A DNA stretch of 64,000 nucleotides from Pollenia angustigena (GCA_930367215.1 OV884056.1:281338067-281402066); one strand, 5' to 3'; numbered from the stretch's first letter, positions 20,273-30,904 are shown. Program-made: numbers and translations. Notes: generated by a model not told the origin, from the letters alone.

Positions 20273-21344
20273 AAGGGTGGTCCAACTAAAACGCACGATG
20301 TTAATTGTAAATGAAAAAAAAGTTTTCAGAGAATTATCTAAATATTTTTTATTATGATAGAGAAATCAATGAAAATTATGTGTGAAACAAAATATCGGCC
20401 AATTGGTCGCCACCACGTCTTCGGTGGCATACCTCTGTGGACCATATATTCAATGACTCTTAGACATAATTAAGGTTCAATGATGTTAATGTACCGAATT
20501 ATTTCATCCTTTAGCTCTTGAATTGTTCTTGACTTATTGACGTACACTTTTTCTTTTAAATATCCCCAAAAAATTAAGTCCAACGGTGTCAATTCGCATG
20601 ATCGTGACGGCAACTTAACATCACCACGATATGAGATAACACGGCCATTGAATTTGTCGTGCAAAATAGTCATTGTTTCGTTGGCTGTGTGGCAAGTAAC
20701 ATCATCTTGTTGGGGCCCCATATCGTCCAGGTCCATATCCTTAATTTCTGGCCACAAAAAATTCGCAATAGCGAACACCATTCATGGTAACTGCTTGTCA
20801 TACCGATGCATCTGCTTTTCAACAATCACTCGTGGACTCTCGTTTGCCCAAATTCGGCGATTCTGCTTGTTAACGAATCCACTGAGATGAAAGTGTGCCA
20901 CGAAACGCATTTTGATTTGAACGCCCTTTTTCGCAAAAGTCTTTAACAATCTTAAGGCCCAACCAGAATGTGCATAAAAAAACTTAAGCTACTGTCAAAA
21001 ATAAACGAAAAAGCCTCTCAAATACATTTAAAAAAACAAAATAAAAAACATTTGATTCCGTACGGAATGTGCGATTAGTTTCGCACTTTGCTTAAGCAAA
21101 TTACAGTTTCATAAAATTTAACAAAAAGTTCCCTTAAGTTTAACATGGTTTTACACATATGATTTACATGTATTCGCTCAGTTGCTTAAGCCACGTTATT
21201 CACACTCTGGTTAGGCCTTTAGCGCGCTGCTGAGGTTGAATTTATCAAACACTAAAACTAAGAAATGTCAAATTAAGTTGGGCCAAACTTGACGTTAAGG
21301 TGTGACTCACAATTAACATTGTGCATTATGGTTGGACCACCCTT
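20273..21344 (-). mobile_element. DD41D mariner (rosa-like), degenerate, TA duplication
   Basis: The ends AAGGGTGGTCCAACTAAAAC (20273) and, inverted, AAGGGTGGTCCAACCATAAT (21344) match for about 36 bp, and TA flanks each side. 1072 bp. The minus strand holds the transposase relic described separately. It sits in intron 2 of the LRR gene, same strand. Two relatives of the family lie at 10815-10915 and 32105-32705. Confidence 0.85.
20470..20960 (-). pseudogene. DD41D mariner transposase relic, family A
   Basis: On minus, reading with frameshifts: AHFHLSGFVNKQNRRIW, then FLWPEIKDMDLDDM, QQDDVTCHTANETM, NGRVISYRGDV, RSCELTPLDLIFWGYLKEK and TIQELKDEIIRYI. The QD and TPLD aspartates are 41 residues apart, as in the rosa group of mariner elements. 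The helix-turn-helix half is lost or unreadable. QDG has become QDD and frames are broken, so it is inactive. Confidence 0.82.
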
Positions 21345-22247
21345 TAGCTATAAACTTTTACCCAAGATTGATTTTAATTAGCTGGAATATCATCATTAAG
21401 AAATTCTGTCCAAAAAACAAACGATAAATTTGTCAACGATTCTCAAAACAAATTCATGGCTCAACAAAAAGGTATTTTTATTTTAAAATCTCCACGGTTG
21501 GTGAGAAATCGCCACATCTGACAAAGCTGTATATATGTACTTAAGGGTACTACCAATTTCATTAAATTAAGATACAGAAAGCTTGTTCTATTTTCCTACA
21601 GCTTTCGTATTTGGATACGAAAAAAGAGTGTAATTAATTAGTGTTTTGAATATATCGTTTGCCTTTCTTAATTATGTATGATTAATACAAAGTAAAAGTT
21701 TATTTTTAGACATTCATTTAATTTCTATTACATTTAATGCTGCTCATATTTAAAAATGAATTATCCCATTAAGGAAATGCTCCTAAAGTTAAATTATTTT
21801 TTTTTTTTATTTTTTGTTTAAAAGTTTTATTGTTAAATGTTGATTTGTTCCGGCAACCTTGACTTCATTTGTTTTCTTAATTTTTTTTTTAATCTTATAG
21901 TCGACTAGCTATTTTCCCAGCTTAATATATGCGAAAATCCGTTAAGTTGTGGTTATATAGACAACACTGACTCTATTATTTGTTTGTAACGGTATGTTGA
22001 GGAATTTGTTTACATTAAAGTTTTACCAACTTTTACAAAGTATTGTTTAAACTGTGGTATCAGTTGTAATTATAATGAACAATTTTTTAGTGATTAAGTG
22101 GGGTTGTTAAAATAAACAAATTTATAGTGATTAATTTGGTTTATTTATTGTGTGATATGATTAAAAAAAGATTCAGGCAATAAAATAAAAATACCATAAC
22201 AAAACTAATAAACATTTTTTTATTGATATTGTTATTCTAAACAATTA
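21345..22247. other. AT-rich intron, no gene recognised
   Basis: No exon, RNA gene or repeat border found. Confidence 0.4.
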
Positions 22248-23033
22248 CACTGTGCAACAAAATTGGAGTCATCGCCGCCAGCCTCAACACTTGCAACGCG
22301 AAATTAATGTAGGCTACTAGTAGAGCAAATCTGCTAAAGGGTTTTGAAAAGTTAGCTCGGGCTCCTGAAATATGGGCCCCTAAATTTTTTGAATTTTTGA
22401 AAATATAAAAAAAAAAAATATAAAAATGACCCCTAAAATGAGTGTTAGAGGGTTAATGTATTCTAAGAAAAGAATCGCAATACAATTCTACTGAAGACAT
22501 ATGAAATAGTCTTTTAGCTCAGAAGTACATTTAGTATATTTTTTTGACTTGTACCAAACGTCTTTTCAAGAAATTCAATAATTTCAATGCCCAAAATTTC
22601 GGAAATCCATTTTACATACATTGCACGATCTTTTGGTTTTAGAAGACCCCTTGTAAAATTTAAGGCAAAAAATATTCGTGGAACATTTTAACCCTCTAAA
22701 GTGCTGTTTTAGAATACTTTTGTGGGAAAGTTAAAATAAAGGACAAACATGACACTTAAAATGAGTGTTAGAGGGTTAATATATTTTAAGAAAAGAATCG
22801 CCATACGATTCTACTGAAGACATTTGAAAGTATTTTTTAGATCAGAAGTACATTTAGTATATTTTTTTTTGACTTTTACCGAACGCTATTTCAAAAAACT
22901 CAAAAACTTTAGGGGCCCATATTTTGGGAACCCGAGCTAACTTTTGAAAACCTTTTGGCAGATTTGCTCTACTAGTAGTCTACTTTCATTTCGCGTTGCA
23001 AGTGTTGATGCAGGTTTTTTTTGTTGCACAGTG
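22248..23033. mobile_element. Long-TIR element with CACTGTGCAACAAA ends, TTA duplication
   Basis: CACTGTGCAACAAAATTGG (22248) faces TTTGTTGCACAGTG (23033). Inverted identity continues inward for over 150 bp, through CTACTAGTAGAGCAAATCTG and GTTAGCTCGG on the left. TTA flanks both sides. The interior repeats ATGAGTGTTAGAGGGTTAAT twice in direct orientation (22438, 22758), each followed by related 120-bp sequence. CACTG ends with a 3-bp TTA duplication fit EnSpm/CACTA or PIF/Harbinger MITEs. Non-coding. Confidence 0.7.
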
Positions 23034-23656
23034 TTATATAAGGAAAACAATTTGTTGCAATTGATTGTGTAAAAAATTTTTTATGAAAAGCACTCAAAAA
23101 ACTGAATTGCTTTAAAACTTTAAAACTTTAAACAAGTTAATTAAAAATTTTGAAAACATTGCAGAACAATTACGTTTATTGATGGAAATGAAGGTAATTC
23201 AGCCATAAAAAATATAATTCAGCTAAGTTTTCTTTTATTTAGGTAAATAAACTTAACAAACCTTGACTTTTCAAAATTAAGTTTTGGGTAACAGAAAAAT
23301 TTATTTATTTATTATTATTTAGCTGAAGAAATGGTCATCAAATTAAAAATTAAGTCATTCAGCTAAGAAACTGCTTATACAGTTAGTCATTATCCGATCT
23401 TGCAATTTTTGTTATAGCAATTCTTAAGTTTATTGGTGAAAGAGGTCAGAAGACTGGAAAAGTGTTTTTAGTTTCATATAAGTTATTATTTAAATTATTT
23501 TAATTAAGTTGCTCTTAAAAGTTTAAATCCCTTTAAATATTATCACCTTTTCTTTCTAAAATATTTTACCACACTTAAAAAATATTTTAACTTTTAGCAT
23601 GTTAAAAAACTCCAAACAAATTTTTAAAAAATAAAACGCCTTAAGTTGCATCTTAC
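23034..23656. other. AT-rich intron 2, 5' part
   Basis: Contains the donor of the exon ending at 23657. No other feature. Confidence 0.4.
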
Positions 23657-23816
23657 CTGTGATGGCAAAACTTGCTGGCCACTATAACGCTGAGAGAATA
23701 AAACTATTGGTGCACCGTATGGTAACTGTGGAGCTTCACCATGAAATACAACACGATCACAATCCATGGCCACTGCACCTAGTTGTCCCGTTGAGCCAAA
23801 AGCAACAACATTGCAT
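23657..23816 (-). CDS. LRR protein, second coding exon: rest of LRR N-terminal cap
   Basis: The exon is 160 bp, 1 nt plus 53 codons, between acceptor TAAAATAG and donor CAG|GTAAGA, a near-ideal fly donor. It completes the split Arg and begins CNVVAFGSTGQLGAV, with a further Cys in AMDCDRVVF. With the previous exon this gives the C...C-x-C...C spacing expected of an LRRNT cap. It ends YSGQQVLPSQ in phase 0, which joins directly to the LRR exon at 16523. The plus strand also has an open frame here, but it lacks splice logic and homology, so it is a shadow. Codon use is less AT-biased than the surrounding intron, as expected for a constrained exon. Confidence 0.82.
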
Positions 23817-24599
23817 CTATTTTAGAAATAAAAAAACAAAACAACAAAAATTAAAAATATATTCTTAGTCATTGAGAAAAAATGTTCGATAACCTAAAAT
23901 TCCATGACAAGATACAAAAAAAAAAAAAACATAACATAAAATAAAATAAATTAAAACAGAAAAAATGCAATAGTTGTGAATGAAAATCAATCTGCCATAG
24001 GCGGAAATTCTTAACTTATAATTTTTATTGCTTCCATTAGCATAGTAAGTGATCAAGCCAAACAGCCAGCCAGTCGAGTGAGTAAGAATGCGAGTGCCTG
24101 AGTGGTTGAGTGAGAGAATACGTGTAGAAAGAAATTCTGTGACACAATCACAAAATCACACATGAAATGATTATAAAAAGTCTATGTAGAGAAAAAACCG
24201 TTAAAAAAGCAGTTGATTTAATAAGCACAAACACATACATAAGAAAACATTTAATGTATTTGAAAAGGCACTGTGGGGTTAGATAAGAGAATATATATAT
24301 GTAATATAAAAATTGTTTAGAACTGTATTAAATTGTTTTCTATCTGTCAAAAGTTCTTATGCTCATACGAAATGTATAAAGCAAATCCAAATAGCAAATC
24401 CTAAATAGGTCAATGCAATGCGATTGAAAAATTCCATTTTACAGCATTTTACGTTAAGTAGTGAAGTTGGCTACTATTGTTAATTCATCTATTTTTTTTT
24501 TAGGACAATCTAAATTTTTTGTAGTAGGGACTGTAAGAAAAGATAACCAAGCCCCGAACTAACTAAGCCCCGAACGCACGCACACAAAGATATTATGTA
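23817..24599. other. Intron 1, 3' part
   Basis: Contains the acceptor tract of the exon starting at 23816. AT-rich; nothing else recognised. Confidence 0.4.
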
Positions 24600-24978
24600 C
24601 TTGTGTGCGGTCGTAGACACTGCTGATAGTCTGATGTTTTGAAACGAACAAATTTGTTGTATACATGTGAATTGCCGACCGTGTCTGTGTGAAAAATACG
24701 ATTATTGACTGACTCGCGAGCCTATGGAGTGGCTATCACTGATTTACATTATACTCTATATGTTTGCCTACATTTACGAAATTTGTAGTTTTTTACGAAA
24801 AACAGAACGCAGTGAAATGTTCTCATCTTTATGTGAGGTGGATTGTGTACGAAAATCACAAACCGAGAAAAGCTGTTTTTAAGGTTATTTACCTCACAAA
24901 CATTATTAGCCTTTGTGTTTTCCATATTTCTCCAGTGCAAAACACTAAAAAACAGTAATGTTTATTTTCGAACTCTAG
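24600..24978 (-). repeat. Dispersed AACAGAACGC-family repeat, inverted copy
   Basis: The reverse complement of this stretch follows 7690-7990 and 42165-42480: AAAACAGAACGCAGTGAAAT here, TTCGAACTCTAG at its end. Short open frames on both strands (24749-24958) are shadows shared with the copy at 42312-42506. Confidence 0.5.
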
Positions 24979-25003
24979 TTTAAGGTTAAAAATGCAACCA
25001 ATA

Positions 25004-25721
25004 CCCATGTTTTGTAACTTTAGTGAGAACTTCTCGCATCGAAAAGAAGTGAAACAAAATATTCCAGCGTTTCTCGAAAAGTGAGAAAAAACTGTGTATG
25101 TAACTCATGTCGAAAACTATCAAAAGAGATTACGTCGTTACGTTATAAATGTCATAACATTGCACTCGAAGCCGATGTAACGTTGCAGACGTTGAGGATG
25201 CTAGTAACCCATATTGTTGACGGCAAAAAAATTTACTAAAAATGGAAATTTTTCAATGACGGCGGCGAAAATAAAACCCTCGGCTATACCACATAGTGTA
25301 AAGTGCGACTTCAATGTTTGTTGTTTGCAAACGAGCTTTGAAAACATTCGTATATTTTATAAAATTGCTTAAATCAACATAATAAAACAATGAAAAAATG
25401 TGCCAAGAACAAAATATTATTATTATTATTCTTCGCATTTTAAATTTTTTTAGTGTTAAAATGTTTTCTCGCCCCATTTTTATTCGTCAGTTTATTTGAC
25501 AGTTCAAAGCGGGAACTTTTCTCACAAATATGTTACAGACACATTTTTGTTTCTGTAAATTGGCGAGTAATTTCCCTACGTGACAGCTTGTACTCGCCAA
25601 AAAAAGTTACAGACACAGTTTAGTGAGAAAAACAGCTGTTTGTTTCAATATATGGCATTTTTGTTTCATTTCAGACATTTCAATCGAAAAGTTTCTCGAT
25701 TCGAGAGTTACAGAACATGGG
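25004..25721. mobile_element. Inverted-end element with CCCATGTTTTGTAACT termini
   Basis: CCCATGTTTTGTAACTTTAG (25004) faces GAGAGTTACAGAACATGGG (25721). Both ends then show TCTCG/TCGAAAAG blocks in inverse order. Interior holds GTTACAGACACA twice (25529, 25608) near AAACAGCTGTTTG. No clear target duplication and no transposase. Confidence 0.5.
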
Positions 25722-26880
25722 CACACAGGTACCAGATTATGGACCTATTCAGAAATTCATCCCTGCGCTGCTATCATAAGGCAACACTGCAAATGTCAGA
25801 TGTTAAAAAATACATAATAAAAGAAATAGTGCGATTATGTCATTAATTTTAGCAATAATGGTCATTTATAAAAAATTCAACAAGCAATTAAACGATTTCG
25901 CCATTCTGTAAAATTTTTATTAGCACTTGTTTTCGTAAAGTCAGCTGTTTGTGGTAAGTAAACGACGATTTTTTTAGTGTTGTTTATTTATTGTTAAATA
26001 TCGGAAAAAGAAAAAAAATTTAGTTTAAAGAAAAAATGAAACTTGAAAATGGCCTTTAAATAATAAAGGCTTTACGAAACGGATTTTCATATGAAATCCG
26101 TTTAATAAACCCTTTATTAACATGTTTTATTATTTATAAATTAGGCAGTATGTATTTCATTTAATACTCAAAATGTATGGCTTATCTTCTTAAAAAATAC
26201 TAAAAAAAATTCTGTTTAGTCTAAATAATTTTATCAGAGGTGTTCTGGAAATCGAAAACGCAAGAATTCGGATGTTTTTTTAATACAATTTTAATTTAAT
26301 AATTAAGTTTTTGTTATAAAATGCTGTTTAATAGACCAATATTTGTATAATATTTGTCTTAAAATTCTTTTATTACAGAAATCTTATTAAAAAACGACGC
26401 TTTAAATTCTTGCGTTTTGCTTTTTCGATTTGCAGAACATCCCTAGCTTTCCCTCAACAATAAATTTCAGTGTATTTATCAAATATGAAAAATTGGGAAT
26501 TTAGCACGTCATACAAAAATCTTGATAATCCCTGTTTGTTTTTTTTTATTCCTCTTTGTGTTTTTCGCCATTTTTTTAACAGTGATGCCACTTGACGTTT
26601 ATTTTTATCTATGTTGTTAACAACAATTTACAGAATCGCATTATCGTTGGCGATTGTAACAACTGTTGTTATTATTAAAAGTTACCGGAATCCCACAACA
26701 GATGATGTGCAAACAAATTTAAGCATTTCCGAACGGCCTGTCCGGAAATCCTGTATCGAGTTTTTATAAAAAAAAAAAAAAAAAAAATAAAAACTTTTGT
26801 TAAAGTTGTTGGTATATAAATTATTTTTAGTGAAGGAAGGAATTCACAATATGAAATGAATTGAAATTTTTTTTTAATAT
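25722..26880. other. AT-rich intron with diverged repeats
   Basis: The part 26455-26520 (CAACAATAAATTTCAGTG, AAAATTGGGAATTTAGCACG) recurs at 51245-51300 and inverted at 50735-50790. A poly-A run lies at 26767-26787. No gene recognised. Confidence 0.4.
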
Positions 26881-26886
26881 TTTTTT

Positions 26887-26974
26887 CTTGGCTGAACACG
26901 GGATTGAACTCGAGTTTCAAGAGCAACCACATTCCAATCATCAGAATTTTTTGCCGCTCTACCGTTTGCGTCAA
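26887..26974 (-). repeat. tRNA-derived SINE, minus-strand copy
   Basis: On minus it reads ACGCAAACGGTAGAGCGGC (A-box-like), then GTTGCTCTTGAAACTCG and GAGTTCAATCCCGTGTTCAG (B box). This is the head of a tRNA-derived SINE. The 3' tail appears to run down to the A/T-rich tract near 26767. Confidence 0.55.
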
Positions 26975-27025
26975 TTAAAAATTGTTAACCATTGTTTAAA
27001 GATTGATGTTTGACTATAGTCTGGC

Positions 27026-27128
27026 AGACGCCGCAGTGGCGCTGCGTCAAAGAATTTTAATGATTTGAATGTGGTTATTCTCGAAACATGAAAATTCGAT
27101 CCGAGTTCAATCCCGTGTTCAGCCAAGA
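27026..27128 (+). repeat. tRNA-derived SINE, plus-strand copy
   Basis: GACGCCGCAGTGGCGCTGCG (A-box region) and GAGTTCAATCCCGTGTTCAG (B box) are 70 bp apart with GATTTGAATGTGGTTATTCTC between. It is the same family as 26887-26974 and faces it head to head with about 50 bp between. Confidence 0.55.
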
Positions 27129-27184
27129 ATAAAATTATGTAAATAAAGGGTGATTTTTTAGCTATTATCTTTTTGGCAACACTG

Positions 27185-28883
27185 CACAGAGGGGTGAATT
27201 CGCAAAAAATGGAGATTAATTAAACTACTTATCCAATTTTAAAAATTCTTTCACTATTTGAATGCTACGTTACCACTGAGTGACATATGCTACACATCTT
27301 TTGGAAAAGTGGGCGGTGCCACTCCCCCTATTAAAAATCGCTCTAGCTGCCATAGCAATAGACCGATTGCCATGAAACTTTGACCTGCTAATAGTTCTTG
27401 GATATACTTGGTTATGATTGGATAAAGGGGCGTGGCACCGCCCATATAACCTGAAACTTAGAACGGATATATCTCATGAACCATCAAAGGTATGAAGATA
27501 AGATTTGGTTTATATGTTGATCTAACAGTATGAATTATATCCAAGGTGGAATAGGGTGGTGCCACGCCCCCTTTTAAAAATAGCTCTGGCTCAGTCGGAT
27601 TTTTTTTTTGTTTTTTGAAAAAAAAAGAAATAAAATTTTTCCATAGTAATCAATTTATTTTTAATATAATTACGTAAACGAATTGGGAATTATTCTATCA
27701 TATTTGTAACTAAATTCGGGACTCAAAGCAGATATTTAAATTGTTCGATTGTGTACGGATGTGTCTGGTGATAGCTTGTATACATTTATTATAAGGCATG
27801 TGTTTTTGACCTGCTATTTTAAAAAATATGCCCGTCGTCATCTGTATCATAATTTGTGCCTTCTGGTGCCACGTTCGTCAAAACTGAAGGCGAAACTAGT
27901 AGATCTACTACAGATTTTGGAAGTTGGTGGAATTTTTTTTTGGGCAATTGTGTTTTACCAGATAGGATTGGATCTGAACTTAGTAGGAACCTATTTAATA
28001 TGTCTTGATTGCAATCCTACCGACTTCATTTGCGAGAAAAATGTTCTCTGAAGTTTTTAAAATCTTTGTTTCGGGCTTCATGGGCTTCCTCAGACAGTTC
28101 ACCGATCGATAATAGCGCGTGCGAAATGATACTGGGCCATGTATTAAAAACTTATGCAAGGTTGGAGGCATGTTTAACCACTGATACTTCTGAATACCGC
28201 TCGATATTGTGAACAAAAACTCTATATTTTTCTAACAAAATTTTTGTAACACACAGTTGCCAATTGTATACAAAAACAACAATTATAACAACGAAAACGA
28301 AGACAAAGCAAACAAAAGATAGAACTGGTGTTCTTTGCTTGAGTGACTATTTTCACAATTAATTAATTTAAAAAATTTCGCGCAAAAACGCGCAACATGT
28401 TATTACTGAATATAAAAGCCTAGGAACTGTAGTTTCTTAACAAATTAATATTATAACGCCAACTTACACCATTCATATTTAAATATCCACGAATATTTTG
28501 AAAATAGCCAAAATGGAGACATATTTTAAAAAAAATTTAAAAAATACTTCTACACAACTTTTGTTAAAACAATTATTTTTAGAACAACGCTAAAATACCT
28601 GAGGTTGAAGATTCCATAGTAAAAGTATTACTTTTGACTTGCAAAAACTATATATTAATCGTCGAAATATACCGAATTTCAATTATCACTATTGTGCGCG
28701 AATAACTCAAAAATTACTTAACTTTAATACAATGCAGCTTGACAAGTAAACATCATATGACATTGAAATTTTCAGTAGTGATGTAGAATTTTATATACTG
28801 TAATCGGTTACTAAATATTTTTCAAAAAAACAAACTTTCATTTTTCAATTAATATCCATTTTTTACGATTTCACCCCTCTGTG
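27185..28883 (-). mobile_element. Transib element, degenerate, 5-bp target duplication CACTG
   Basis: The ends CACAGAGGGGTGAA (27185) and TTCACCCCTCTGTG (28883) continue as about 37-bp inverted repeats (AAAAAATGGA, ATTAATT). CACTG flanks both sides (27180-27184, 28884-28888); a 5-bp duplication is characteristic of Transib. The terminal CACAGAG resembles the RAG recombination heptamer CACAGTG. The minus strand holds the transposase C-terminus at 27800-28216. The interior also has repeated GTGGGCGGTGCCAC / GGTGCCACGCCCCC blocks at 27310-27580 of unknown role. Confidence 0.75.
27800..28216 (-). pseudogene. Transib (RAG1-type) transposase C-terminal relic
   Basis: On minus, after frame correction: MPPTLHKFLIHGP, then SIGELSEEAHEARNKDFKNF, REHFSRK and DILNRFLLSSDPILSGKTQL. 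The SEEAxExRNK block is the region around the third catalytic residue (Glu) shared by Transib transposases and RAG1. The rest of the catalytic core was not found upstream. At least one frameshift and two stops are present, so it is inactive. A plus-strand open frame over the same bases (27749-28051) is an antisense shadow. Confidence 0.75.
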
Positions 28884-28961
28884 CACTGGTTTAAACAGCT
28901 GACGCACGTTTCGTGTTTTGTTTCACTGTCAAACATCTTCAGTTAGGTCTATAATTTAACC

Positions 28962-29620
28962 ATGAATCGTCTTACAAACGAACAACGCTTGCAAATTATT
29001 GAATTTGATTATCAAAATGCGTGCTCTGTTAAGAAAGTTCATCGCGCGCTTCTTCCATTTTAGACGAACCTCATTTTTGGCTCAATGGGTACGTTAATAA
29101 GCAGAATTGTCGATTTTGGAGTGAAGATCAGCCAGAAGCATTGCAAGAGCTTCCAATGCATCCAGAAAAAGTCACAGTTTGGTGCGGTTTATGGGCTGGT
29201 GGCATCATTGGACCGTACTTCTTCAAAGAAGATGATAGGAATCGTAACGTAACTGTGAATGGTGAGCGCTACCGTGAGATGATATCGAACTTTTTTTTGC
29301 CCAAAATGCAAGAGCTTGACTTGCATGACATTTGGATTCAACAAGACGGTGCCACATGCCACACAGTACGCTTAACAATGGACTTATTGAGAGGCGAGTT
29401 CGTTGATCATTTTATTTCACGTTTGGGACCGGTCCAATGGCCACCTAGATCGTGCGGTTTAACGCCTTTAGACTATTTTTTGTGGGGCTATGTTAAAGCA
29501 TTTATTCATGAGATACCGGCCGAAATGTTGGAAAGAGTATGCCAAAATTGGACTAAGCGGATGGACCATTTAAGGCGCAGTCACGGGCAACATTTGCATG
29601 AAATAATCTTCAAACATTAA
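28962..29620 (+). pseudogene. DD41D mariner transposase, family B, internally deleted
   Basis: ATG at 28962 starts MNRLTNEQRLQIIEFDYQN, the N-terminal helix-turn-helix, which stops at 29061-29063. The DDE part follows after a deletion: EPHFWLNGYVNKQNCRFW-like residues, then a long open frame (29141-29620) with VTVWCGLWAGGIIGPYFF, QQDGATCHTVRLTMDLLRG, WPPRSCGLTPLDYFLWGYVK and CQNWTKRMDHLRRSHGQHLH. The spacing from the QD Asp to the TPLD Asp is 41 residues. Many mariner hallmarks are kept, but the first catalytic block and linker are damaged, and the Asp normally found in RSCDLTP is Gly. Confidence 0.85.
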
Positions 29621-29723
29621 ATTATATGGACCGTACTATCGATTCAAATAAAGATTTCATGAATTTTTCTGAATTTGATGTTTTTTTTTTTAAACTTTCC
29701 TATAGCTCTTAAAAAATCACCCA

Positions 29724-29941
29724 TTAATTTCAATTCATTTTATGTTGTAAATTCCTTCTATTACTAAAAATATGAACTTAAGACTTATTAAAATATCAAC
29801 AACTTTAATTAAAAACAAACAGTTAATAGAAAAATCATAATTAAATAAATGTATTTTTTTTCTTTAATTCGACCCACTGTTCCTTTAACTACTTAAAAAC
29901 TAAAAAAAATTGCATAAATTTCAAATATCATAGATACCCAC
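29724..29941. repeat. Partial dispersed repeat beside the exon
   Basis: 29735-29830 (TTTTATGTTGTAAATTCC, ATGAACTTAAGACTTATTAA) is a diverged piece of the 1835-2015 family. The remaining bases up to the donor at 29941 are ordinary intron. Confidence 0.4.
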
Positions 29942-30075
29942 CTGCAAGGTAAACGCAAAGCTGGACTCAGTTCTGGACATGGTCGCCAAGCTTTAATTTG
30001 TGACAAATAGAGTAACAGCAGTAGAAATATGCTCAAGTGCCGTATTCGTTGTATATGCTGTTGGTGGTAAAACAT
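29942..30075 (-). CDS. LRR protein, first coding exon: signal peptide and start of LRR N-terminal cap
   Basis: The exon has 44 codons plus 2 nt. On the minus strand a pyrimidine-rich tract and CACAG stand right before ATG at 30075, so the initiator opens an internal exon behind a spliced 5' UTR. Residues 1-30 are a classic signal peptide: a basic N-region (QRIRH), a hydrophobic core LSIFLLLLLYLS, then a likely cleavage site near KAW. After it comes RPCPELSPALRLPC, which holds the first two cysteines of an LRRNT cap. The donor is CAG|GTGGGT, and the split AG|A codon makes an Arg with the exon at 23816. An open frame runs on into the intron to about 29893, but the splice signals and the cap motif argue against that reading. 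The product should enter the secretory pathway. Upstream promoter not identified. Confidence 0.82.
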
Positions 30076-30904
30076 CTGTGTGAGAGACAACAAGAAAATT
30101 GAATAAAGAAATCATTAATATTATTAATGAAATTATAATTTTAAATAAGAAATTTTATTTTATTGTTTGCTTAAAGAAATGAAATAAAAAGAGAACACAA
30201 AAAAAAAAACAGATAAATGTTAAAAGAATTTAAAAAAAATTACATGTAGTAAACATTTTTCAACAACATTTTATCATTAGATAGTTAAAATTTTTAAATA
30301 AATTACAAATTAAATAAGTTTGCGGAAAATATTGCATTGAGAAATGTATTTGGACCAAGTTACTGTTAAATTATTTAAGAAAACACATTTGAGTTCAACT
30401 TAGAGCAGATGTTAGATTTTTTTTATAACAGACTTGAACTTTTATTTATAAACTTAATGTGATTTCAGGTTCAGCTTAAATCTTTTGTTTTTGTTGGTTG
30501 TTAAAAAATAAAAAGGTTAGCGTTTTAAGGCATTTGGTTTTATTGCTATTAAATATTTTAATAGTTTAAACTAAGAGCAATACAGGGTGGCGGATAAATG
30601 TTGCAACAGTATGAAATAACTCTTTTTGTTATTCATATAAATTAATTTATCTCTATAAATTTAAAAGATGTACAAATATTTTTATTACGATTTTTTAAGT
30701 TCTTTTAATTTTTTTGGAATTCCATGCCAGTGCGACGTATAAAAACTTACTAACTTCGGCCTTTAGAGTTGCGATGTCAATTGCCTTGATTGTTGTTTTA
30801 GCAGATTGCCTGAAGTCTTTCAAATATGGTCACAAATACCCTTATCCGGAAAGAAGCTTGTATGCAGGGTTATGACCGATTCACCACATTTTTAATAGGC
30901 ATGC
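30076..30904. other. Upstream intron or 5' flank of the LRR gene
   Basis: A pyrimidine-rich acceptor tract lies just above 30075. No exon, promoter or repeat was identified beyond it; AT-rich. Confidence 0.4.

Larger units (their letters stand above)
27146..29723 (+). mobile_element. DD41D mariner, family B, split by a Transib insertion
   Basis: GGGTGATTTTTTAGC (27148) and, inverted, TGGGTGATTTTTTAAGAGC (29723) are the ends, with TA-rich flanks. The transposase relic lies on plus at 28962-29620. A 1.7-kb Transib element is inserted at 27185-28883. Without it the mariner would be about 0.9 kb. Confidence 0.78.
16260..30075 (-). other. Locus of a leucine-rich-repeat cell-surface/secreted protein gene (partial)
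   Basis: Three coding exons on the minus strand (30075-29942, 23816-23657, 16523-16260) join with matching phases (2, then 0) at GT-AG sites and give a continuous 186-residue start: signal peptide, four-cysteine LRR N-terminal cap, then three LRRs. Introns are 23817-29941 (6.1 kb) and 16524-23656 (7.1 kb), both full of transposons. The last visible exon ends in a consensus-like donor, and no further LRR exon was found down to position 1, so the next intron is over 16 kb or the next exon escaped notice. A 5' UTR exon must lie above 30075, because an acceptor AG sits directly before the ATG. Large fly LRR proteins of the chaoptin, artichoke, convoluted or haf type are candidates. I cannot name the orthologue, so the symbol is left blank. 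Confidence 0.8.

Noticed and set aside
23659..23868. 69-codon plus-strand open frame
   Set aside because: Opposite the LRR cap exon, which is bounded by good splice sites and fits the protein family.
27749..28051. 100-codon plus-strand open frame
   Set aside because: Antisense to the Transib transposase relic.
27180..28888. hAT assignment (CAGAGGGG ends, 8-bp duplication)
   Set aside because: The 8-bp flanks do not match, while CACAGAGG ends with a 5-bp CACTG duplication and the transposase tail fit Transib.
29893..29941. Extension of the first LRR exon past 29942
   Set aside because: A consensus donor (CAG|GTGGGT) and an exact phase match to the next exon's cysteine cap show these bases are intron.
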